Source of the DNA: Halicephalobus mephisto
Lineage: Eukaryota > Nematoda > Chromadorea > Rhabditida > Panagrolaimidae
Assembly (NCBI GenBank): GCA_009193035.1
Contig: SWDT01000044.1
Span: 124,001-188,000, forward strand
Direction of reading: 5' to 3'
Length of the DNA stretch: 64,000 nucleotides
Shown here: piece after piece, positions 45,543-54,200 of the stretch
Position numbering within the stretch: position 1 is the stretch's first letter
How the letters are laid out: every line of letters begins with the position of its first letter
Translations under genes and position numbers: made by a program
The notes under the pieces: model-generated
The model's input: only the letters and a program-made list of their open reading frames with translations
What the model was told of the DNA's origin: nothing
Databases searched by the model: none

Positions 45543-46936
45543 TTAAAATCCATCGGTAGTCTGAAATGTTTGATTAAAGTTTTCTGGAGAGGAATAAACT
45601 GGGATTGCTCTGGCAAATTTGCTGTAGAGGTATTCGAAGGTCGGTCTTTTACTCGGATCTTCACTAAAGCCTGGAATTCTTTTATTATTGGATTTTACTT
45701 AAGTAATCTTACAGCTAAGGACCGTAGTCCACAGAAAGGGGATACTACTGAAGGATTGAGGTGCGGAAAGTCTAGTTCCGCTGAAGAGCACTTCAATCAT
45801 CTTGTTAACTGAAGTTATATTATATTCGTTGTAGGGTTTTTCTCTACAGTAAGTAAAGATCTGCCAGGCAGTAACTCCAAAGGACCAAACATCGCCTTCT
45901 TTTGTCGGGCGCTTGACTTCTTTTCTTAAGTACTCCAAGGGCATGTGGGTTAGAGTTCCTCCGATCATATTGTTATTATCTTCATTTGTTGCCAGACCAA
46001 AATCAGCCACTTCGACGGTGAATTCGTCTTTGACCAGAATATTATTAGCCTTCAAATCGCAGTGAATAATGTTTTTTGAATGAAGATAAACCATAGCATC
46101 TGTTATTTGGACACAGAATCGAATGAGATCTTTTGCATCTAATTTTTTGCATTTAATTAAATAAGTACCCAAATCGGATTCTCTTAAGGGAGTAATGATC
46201 TTTAATTTATTCTTGTGATTGATCCCGATTATCCGCATCACATTAGGGTGTCTCAACTCGGACAGAAGGCCCATTTCTTGAAGAAACTTTATGTTGGCCA
46301 TTGTTCCATTATTATTCAATTCCTTCACAGCTACATCTTCGTTTTTTCCTTTATAATAACACCGATAAACACAGCCGAATTGTCCTTTTCCTATTTGTTT
46401 CTTATTATCCCAATCCAGATCCGAAATCGGGATGCTTTCCAATTTTGGTTTATCAGAGTTATTCAAAGAAACTAATTCTAATTCGTGAGACCTTGAGTTG
46501 AAATTTTTTTCTTTCTTCTTGATGTAATATATCACGAATATTATAGTACTTACAGTTAATAATAGAGAAGTTATAAGTAAAATAACGGATAAATAAATAG
46601 AAAACATAAATCCTTGAGTAGTAGAATTCAGCGAAAAATCAATCGAAGATGAATTCATTGGACAGAATCTGTAATGTTTCCCTTCTAACGATTTCGAAGT
46701 TTGAGAACAGCTTTTAACACATCTGAATCTTGTTGAGATTTCAGAAGGGGCTAACATATATTCATCCATTCGGCAGCTGGAACAATCGCTGTCCAGCGGA
46801 CCTAGACATGAATTACATACAGAAGGACAATTTAAGCAATCTCTTATCGTTGTATCCAAATATTGATGAGCTGGACACGAGATTGCTGAAACGATTTTAC
46901 TTTTTTCTTTATTAAAAATAAAAACTTACAATTCAT
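45543..46936 (-). CDS. truncated receptor-type protein kinase (furin-like stub, TM, kinase)
   Basis: Exons 46936-46930, 46885-45713 and 45670-45543, with introns of 44 and 42 nt; 435 aa. Residues 6-60 are Cys-rich (CLNCPSVCNSCLGPLDSDC), like the end of a furin-like or growth-factor-receptor Cys domain. TM is at about 95-123, then a basic KKKEK. The kinase domain has the glycine loop GKGQFGCV (168-175), VAVK Lys190, IIHCDLKANNIL with catalytic Asp279, and DFG at 297-299. It then has THMPLEYL in the activation segment and GDVWSFGV, and after the last intron SCFSEDPSKRPTFEYL. HRD is changed to HCD. There is no signal peptide: the upstream frame is closed by a TAG, so the model starts MNSISCPAH. 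Either a 5' exon is missed or this is an N-terminally truncated EGFR/insulin-receptor-like paralogue. The divergent neighbour starts only about 100 bp away. Confidence 0.75.
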
Positions 46937-47039
46937 TAGCAACTAAATTTGTTCATCGATTACTGAAAACTAAATTGATAAGAAAATCGAGGCGCCGATG
47001 TTGACATTCGACTTTCATTTCTTCTTGTATTTATTACAA

Positions 47040-48266
47040 ATGAGTCATATTCATTATTTTATTTTTTTTCTTTATATATTTACTACCAAAGGTATGTTAT
47101 TTAACAACTATAACTATATAATCAATGGTTTTTAGAAGTGCATTCAGTACCCCGAGAATGCAAGATTAAATTTGAAACGACGGAGAACGATTTCCGATGT
47201 ACTGAACATGAAGCTTATGAATTAGTTGCTACAAATGAATTAGAATGTAAAAAAATATGTTATGTTGGACATAACAAAGATAAAGATAAATTAGTATGGA
47301 TTTTGCAGAAATTCATATATGAAAAATAATTTTTAGGTAAAGATATTCTTCACAGTTAAAGAGAACAAAATTCTGATGCTCCGATATGAAGGCAAAAGAA
47401 CCAATTATGGCACCCCAGTGTATTTCCACGGGATTGACAAGTATATAATCCTAAAATCCAATTTGTATAATGGAATAATCCAAACAGTTATCAAAAGCGG
47501 GAATCACAAAATCATCGGATTCATCGACATCACGCAAGAAACAAAGCCGACTGTGGCTGTTCCTATCGGGAACTGGATTTTGTCGGATGTCTTGTTAAGG
47601 GATGAAAACACTATAGTTGCTGTCAAGGTGGATAATACGAACAATATATTAAAATCCGAAGTTTCGATGAGGAACCCAAAACTTGTGTGGGAAATGATTC
47701 CTTCCAGCATCGTCGAAAGAATCAGAAACATCGAAATCCACGGAAATCGAGTTCACATATTTACTGATGATCAAGTTTACAATATTTCTCTGTTTGTTGA
47801 GAAAGAATCGACGGAACTGCCATTAAAACTGGTTCATGTTACTACTCCAGCACAAATGATCGAAAAACAAGGTTTCTCGGATTTTTTCATTACTATCCTG
47901 ATAATTGGTATAATTTTTATTATTACTATTATTATTTTACTTTTGTGCTATATTTGTACTATTGTACTTGTTTACATATGGAGAAAAAACAAACAACCTT
48001 CTCAATCAACATCATTACCGCAAGTCGATACTTCAAATCTTCTGAATTCTCCAGAAGGAAGAATCTTGCTAGATAGAATGCAACAGATAGAAAATTATAT
48101 CAAAGAATCCAAAAATCAGGTTCAAGTCGCTTCTGGATCCAACGGAATGGGGAACACTTCGAGTTGGGAAAAAGACATGTCCAACTACCACAACTCTCAG
48201 AATCCACACCGTAATGTGCCCAAAAATGACGGGGTCGACACCGATCCAAATGCCTTTAATGTTTGA
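47040..48266 (+). CDS. type I membrane protein of unknown function, 379 aa
   Basis: Exons 47040-47091, 47136-47293 and 47337-48266, joined by introns of 44 and 43 nt with phases 1 and 0. Residues 1-16 form a hydrophobic signal peptide (MSHIHYFIFFLYIFTT). The ectodomain of about 235 residues has four or more Cys near its start (REC, FRC, LEC, KKIC) and then beta-rich, repeat-like segments (KIFFTVKENKILMLRYEG; GIIQTVIKSGNHKIIGF). These could be blades of a propeller or sema-like fold, but no signature is certain. TM at about 254-283 (ITILIIGIIFIITIIILLL), basic stop-transfer RKNK, and a Ser/Asn/Gln-rich tail of about 95 residues. It diverges from the kinase gene and is followed 133 bp later by the EGF-repeat gene; AATAAA sits near 48315. 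Function unknown. Confidence 0.72.
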
Positions 48267-48385
48267 TGTAAATCTTTGTTGTTATTTTTTTGGTTGATTT
48301 CTTTGAGATTTTCTGAAATAAAACAGAACGTGCGTCCTGATAACGAGAAAAAATTTTTTCGACAGTTTCTCAATTCTGTGTTCAA

Positions 48386-48391
48386 CTGCAG
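48386..48391 (+). promoter_or_regulatory. possible trans-splice acceptor of the EGF-repeat gene
   Basis: ctgcag 7 bp before the ATG, preceded by 'ttctgtgttcaa', about 70 bp after the upstream poly(A) signal. Spacing fits a nematode operon (upstream stop to ATG 133 bp). Inference only. Confidence 0.35.
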
Positions 48392-48398
48392 AACTTCC

Positions 48399-50511
48399 AT
48401 GATCGAGATAAAATATTTTTTTCTTTTATTTTTTATTGGATTTTATTTTTGTCAATTAGAAGCCAAGTTTGTTGGTCATTCGTCTTCGGACATATTCGGA
48501 TTTAAAAAACCACAGGATCTCTGTAATCCTAAAGGAGGAACGTGGAACGGCTTTCTGCAGCGATGTGTTTGCAGAAAAAACTATTACGGTTACTTGTGTC
48601 AATTTGTGAAAAACTGCCATTACGGATCCAATTTCAATAATAAGTTTGTCAAATTTAATAAATTAATTAAAACTTTTAAAATTAAAATTCTACTGAGTTT
48701 TTTAGAATCTTCCGAAATTCATTTGAAGATTCTGAAATCTTGAAGAATCTCATGAAAGGTTTTGTAGTATTTCAAAATCTCGTGAAAATTTCCAGACTTT
48801 TTTAGGATTTTATGAAAAATTCTGAAAACTTCTAAAATACACTAGAAGATTCTGAAGGCTTCTAAAATATAATGAAAAATTCTGAAGGCTTCTGAAGTAT
48901 AATGAAAAATTCTGAAAATTTCTAAAATATAATGAAAAATTTTGAAGACTTCTTAAATACACCAGAAGATTCTTAAAATTTCTAAAATATAATGAAAAAT
49001 TCTGAAAATTTCTAAAATATAATGAAAAATTCTGAAAATTTCTAAAATATAATGGAAGATTCTGAAAACTTCTAAAATACACTAGAAGATTCTGAAGACT
49101 TCTGAAATCTAGTTATAAATTTCGAAAACTGTTAGAATCTAGTGTAAATACATTCAAAATCTGAAATATTCTAAAAAATCCGAAAAATCTCGTCGAGATT
49201 ACTTCGTAGTAATTTTTATTCTTAATTTTTCAACAATAAGATTAAAGTTATTTTTCGAAATTTCCGAATTGAACTAATTTGGTTCAAATTGTAATTTTTT
49301 GATTTTTAAATTTGAATTTGAATTATTCGAAATTGATTCAAAATCGACAGTATCAAATATGCCTTCAGATGTTTGTGCAATTACGGATGGCAAGGGGATT
49401 TCTGCGACAAAATCCAGTGCTTCAATGGACATCCCATGGATAACTTCACGAAATGCGAATGTTTCCCGAGATTCGCCGGGATGTACTGCGATTCCTGCAA
49501 AGAAAGATATCAGTAAATTTTTATTTTTATTTTAAAAAAACTTTTTATTATTTAAAAAATACTTTTTTTAATTTAAGAAATACTTTTTTATTTAAAAAAT
49601 ACTTTTTTTATTTAAAAAAACACTTTTTTTATTTAAGAAATACTTTTTTTTATTTAAAAAATACATGTTTTTTGAAAATACTTTTTTATTTTAAAATATA
49701 CTTTTTTATTTAAAAAATATTTTTTTATTTATTTAAAAAATACTTTTTTTATTTAAAAAAACACTTTTTTTATTTAAGAAATACTTTTTTTTTATTTTAA
49801 AAATACATGTTTTTTGAAAATACTTTTTTATTTTAAAATATACTTTTTATTTAGAAAATTACCATCATGTTCTCCATTTGTTGATTTCGAAGATTTGGAA
49901 GTTCCGTGTTCTTCGACTTCTGAGATTTATTATTTGGTGTTCTTCTTCGTCTCTGTTTTCGTCATTATCTTCTTGGGCTGTACTATCGTCGTCGCTATGA
50001 GTGAGTTTACTCATAAAATTCTATAATTCATTTTTTTCTAATCAAATTTCATTTTTCTGATTTCTAAAAAAATTCATTTTTAATATTTTTAAAATTTTTA
50101 AAAAGTTTATTTTTAATATTTTAAAATTCATTTTTAATATTTTTTAAATTTTTTAAAAGTTTATTTTTAATATTTTTTAAATTTTTTAAAATTTAATTTT
50201 TATTTTTAAATTTTTTTAACTTTCAAAAATTAATAAAAATGTATTTTTTATTTTAATGAAAATTTTATTGAGGAAGAAGACGGATCGAAGTGGTTCATTC
50301 TCCTAGACTGTCTCCAGAATTGGAAGCTTTCTTGATTCAGAAGCAACTCCAGCCGTGTCCTACCTATGAGGAAGCCCTCAGGCAATCCAGAAGCTCCAGA
50401 AACACCACCAACCAACTCCAAGTGATAATGGAAGAAGAAGAAATCGATCAAATCGAACAAGTTCAAACAGAAGAAAACGGTCACGAAAGAATCCTCAGTC
50501 TTCATGTGTAA
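48399..50511 (+). CDS. EGF-repeat single-pass membrane protein, 263 aa, four exons
   Basis: Exons 48399-48643, 49351-49512, 49855-50000 and 50273-50511; all phases agree. Signal peptide 1-22 (YFFLLFFIGFYFCQLEA). EGF-like cores fall at 42-67 (GTWNGFLQRCVCRKNYYGYL), 73-100 (FRCLCNYGWQGDFC) and 105-131 (CECFPRFAGMYCDSC). TM at about 160-183 (YYLVFFFVSVFVIIFLG), immediately followed by RRRR and a 75-residue acidic cytoplasmic tail. The tail has a PTYEEAL motif that could bind WW or SH2 domains, and runs of Glu. Introns 1-3 (707, 342, 272 bp) are AT-rich and full of short repeats, unlike the micro-introns next door. It may act as an adhesion molecule or a ligand/receptor; no closer family is recognised. 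Downstream gene (minus) converges 0.7 kb away. Confidence 0.78.
48700..49110. repeat. 30-bp tandem repeat inside intron 1 of the EGF-repeat gene
   Basis: About twelve copies of 'ttctaaaatataatgaaaaattctgaaaa'. The minus-strand open frame through it is an artefact. Confidence 0.85.
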
Positions 50512-51232
50512 TTTTTTCGGTTTCTTGGTCATACTGTAGTTCGGAGTAGTTACTCAATTGTAGTTTTAGTTTATTTGTGAAATTTTTTATTTAATTGATT
50601 TATTAATGATAAAAAAGTTTAAATTCGTTTTGGATTCAATTTACTCTAAAAATTTATTTTTACCTAATTAACAAATTTATTCAATAGTAAAAATTTCACT
50701 GTAGAATTTATTTTGAGTGAAATTTATCTTTATATAATTATTTTTTTTTTAAATTAAAAATTTAAATTTATTAGTTTTTTTAATAATGAAATTTTATTTT
50801 TAATTAATATATTTATTAATAAAGATATCTATTATGGATTTTATCGAATTTGTGAGCGAAATTTATCTTTATATAATTAATTAATTTTTTTTTAAATAAA
50901 AAATTTAAATTTATTAGTTTTTTTTTAATAATGAAGTTTTATTTTTTATTAATATATTTATTAATAAAGATATCTACTATGGATTTTATCGAATTTATGA
51001 GTGAAATTTATCTTTATATAATTAATTCTTTTTTTTTAAATTAAAAATTTAAATTTATTATAAAATTTTTTAATAATGAAATTTTTAATTAATATATTTA
51101 TTAATAAAGATGTCCACTATGGATTTTACCGAATTTATGAGTGAAATTTATTTTATTACAATTAATTAATTTTTTTAAATGAAAATTTAAATTTATTATA
51201 AAATTTTTTATTAATGAAATTTTATTTTTTAG
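50512..51232. repeat. convergent intergenic region with ~140-bp tandem repeat
   Basis: 50690-51180 has three to four copies of 'gaaatttatctttatataattaatt..attaatatatttattaataaagatatctactatggattttatcgaatttatgagt'. It separates the 3' ends of the EGF-repeat gene (+) and the propeller gene (-). Confidence 0.8.
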
Positions 51233-54200
51233 TTAATCAATCCATTCAGCGATGAAAAGATTTAGATCCATCATAGATTTGCCGTTTCTGGAACTGCCCC
51301 AAATGAGATGTCTTCCGTCTCGACTCATCATCGGAAAAGCGTCGAATCCGCGGGAGTACGTGATTTGTTCCAAATTTGTTCCATCGTCGTTGATGACGTA
51401 GAGGTCGAAAGTCCCGAAAATTTCGGCTCCATAATTAGAACTAAAGACGATTCTTTGGTTATCGTTAAGATAGAAAGGGGCCCAGCTACTGTTCCCCAAA
51501 TGGGTTATCTGTCTCAGACCAGTCCCGTCCACGTTGATAGTGAACAACTCCATCTCGAGGGGTTCGACAAGGTCGTAGCTGAAATTTAATTAAATTTAAA
51601 AATATTCTAAAATTTTCTGCAAAAATCCAAATTATTTTTTTAAAAATCAACTTTAATAATTTCTTATAAATATTCACCTCAGTAATTTCTTATATTTTTC
51701 GATTTCGGCTGGAGTCTTAGGTCTGGAAGCCCGGAATCCGACTTTCGTGCCATCTGGAGAGAAGAATGGACCGCCGTCGTAGCCAAGTTCGTTTGTGAGT
51801 TGTTTGAATTTTTCCGTTTCGAAATCATAAATCCACAACTCTGGATCTCCGGATCTGACCGAAGTGAACACCATCAGCTTGCCATCGGGTGAAATGGCCC
51901 CTTCGGCATCATATCCCGGGGTGTCTGTAAGTCTCTCGAGGAAATTCCCAAATTCGTCAACTTTGAAAATGTCGTAAGACGGATGGAGATCCCAAGTGTA
52001 GCTGGTGTTGCAGAGTCGTTTCAAAACAGGGTCAGTTCTTGATTTTTCTGATTGGCATTTTTTTTCTGAACATGTTCCTAATTTTCCGTCGTTGATTTTT
52101 CCCAAATCTGCCTCGAGGAAAGTAGAGGCAAAAATGGCGGTTTTGTCGTCCGGGAAAAGGTAACTGCAGGTACACGACCCCAGTCCAGTCGACAACCTCC
52201 TAGGAAGGAAGTTTTCGTCGTCAGAAGTGAAGTCAAAACTTAAGTGGTAAATCTGGTCACAAGCAGTGCCATAAGCTTCCTGACCCGCTGCTTGAAAAAC
52301 AATTGAATTTTCCCGGAATCTAAAATTTCTAAATAATTAAAAATAAAAAAATATATTGCAGAAATTTTAAAAATCGTTATAAAATTTTAGGAGATTCTAA
52401 AAAGTTCTGGAGCAATCCTAAAATAAGAAAAGAACGCGAGTGAAAAGAGAGCGAGTGAAAAGAAAGCGAGTGAAGAGAGAGCGAGTGAAAAGAGAGCGAA
52501 TGAAAAGAGAGTGAGTGAAAAGAAAGCGAGTAAAGAGAGAGCGAGTAAAGAGAGAGCGAGTGGAAAAAACGCGAGTGAACAGAGAGCGAATGAAAAGAGA
52601 GCGAGTTGATTTCGACTAATTGCCAGTTTTACCACTTTTCTGTTTCTATTCACTCTTGCGCGCGAATTCAAAAATTCCAAAAAAAGTAATTTTTAATTTA
52701 AGAATAATGTTTATATTAACCAACGCGAAATATCCCTCAGCATTCTGTCCTCCGAAGGTCAGTTGATGGACATTTTTTAGATGCTTCTCTTCTCCTTCTT
52801 TCAGATTGATTTTTGATTTTTTATTTTTTTTCATCGATTGTCGCTTTTTGGATTCTTGTAATCTCTTTTTTGTTTCGTTGGTCCTTCTGCTTTCCCACTC
52901 GACGGTGAAGATTTGATATATCTCGCTGGTTTTTTTCATGAAGGTCAGCAGGCTTCCATCCGGACTCAAGTTTGACACACATCCCTTCAGTTTGTTTTTG
53001 GCCAAAGTGATAGATTCCATCTTGCCTGACGTTATGGATACTGTAGCGAGTTCCGGTTCCTTATTCTTCGGTACATTACCGAAATTCGTAATAAACAAAT
53101 GTTTTCCTTCGTCGCAAATGTCGTGGATGTTGATAATCTTATTTCCTTTGTAAATTATCCTTTTTCCGCTTCCATCGAACCTACTGGAATAAATATAAGT
53201 TAATTTGTTTTTATAAATTGCGAAGAAAAATAAATCTTCTTTTTTGTGAAAAACGGATCCGAGAAAAATTAAGTTTTGAGAATCTTCGAAAATTTTCTGT
53301 TCACTTCCAGAATTCAAATCAACAAGAATCAAAGAACTATCTCTTATTCCGGCCATTAATCCATCGCGAAATCCACCGACGAATTTCTCAATAGAATCGG
53401 AAAAATTTGAAAATCGTCTTTTAAAATTTCCATATTTGTTGACTTTGACGACTTCGAATTTTGTTCCCGATCTTGATTTCCTACGTGAATTAAACGCTTC
53501 CGTAAGATTACGGTAATGGAACAGATTCACGACTTGGGCCATGTCTCCATCGGGGAAATAGCCGAGGTTGATTGAGTATCCTAATCCGGACGACAGTCTT
53601 CTGGGATGTGAAAAAGCTTCATTAACGGACACATCGTAAACTTGAGCATCTAGCTTCATGAATGACACTCTCTTTCCATCTGGACTGAAAAATCACCGAA
53701 ATTAATATATGAAAAGATAAAATTAATATATAAAAAGTTAAAAAATTTCACGAGCAACACTGGGGCGAGCTGCGGGCAACGTGCGTCAATTTCCCGTGTT
53801 CGAACTTTTTGAATTTTTCCGTCGAATCTCTTCTACCTTTTGTATCATATATTGATTTTTGTTAATTCTTTTTTATTTCAGCAGTAATGGAAGTAGATAC
53901 AGTTCAAGAAGACATTGCTACCGGTCCTTGTCCGAAGAAGTCCAAATCAGAAGAGGAATTGCCGGACTTAGACACGTCCTATGTGAACCGTATCGAGCCC
54001 GAGCCGTTGTCCTGTGGAGCGGAAGCCATATTGACTCGATGTATTTATCTCGGGAAGAAGGCCATTTTGAAGCAGAGAGTGAATAAAGCCTACAGACATC
54101 CGGAATTGGACAAGAAACTGATCAAGGACAGGACCAGATCCGAGATTAGGGGAATCGACAAGTGCAAGAAAGTGAGTGATTCATATATCACTTTTATTTT

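Noticed and set aside
52387..52680. 97-codon minus-strand ORF rich in Leu, Phe and Ala
   Set aside because: Produced by the 15-bp minisatellite within an intron that is removed in the phase-consistent gene model.
53748..53845. A possible upstream exon of the propeller gene reading GKLTHVARSSPQCC before S-PDGKR
   Set aside because: It could be spliced in phase through a gtgaaa donor, but it has no start codon or acceptor. The exon at 56727-56848 fits phase, motif and signal peptide much better.
53859..54086. Alternative-frame ORF over the TP53RK N-terminus
   Set aside because: Shadow of the real frame, which has full kinase motifs.
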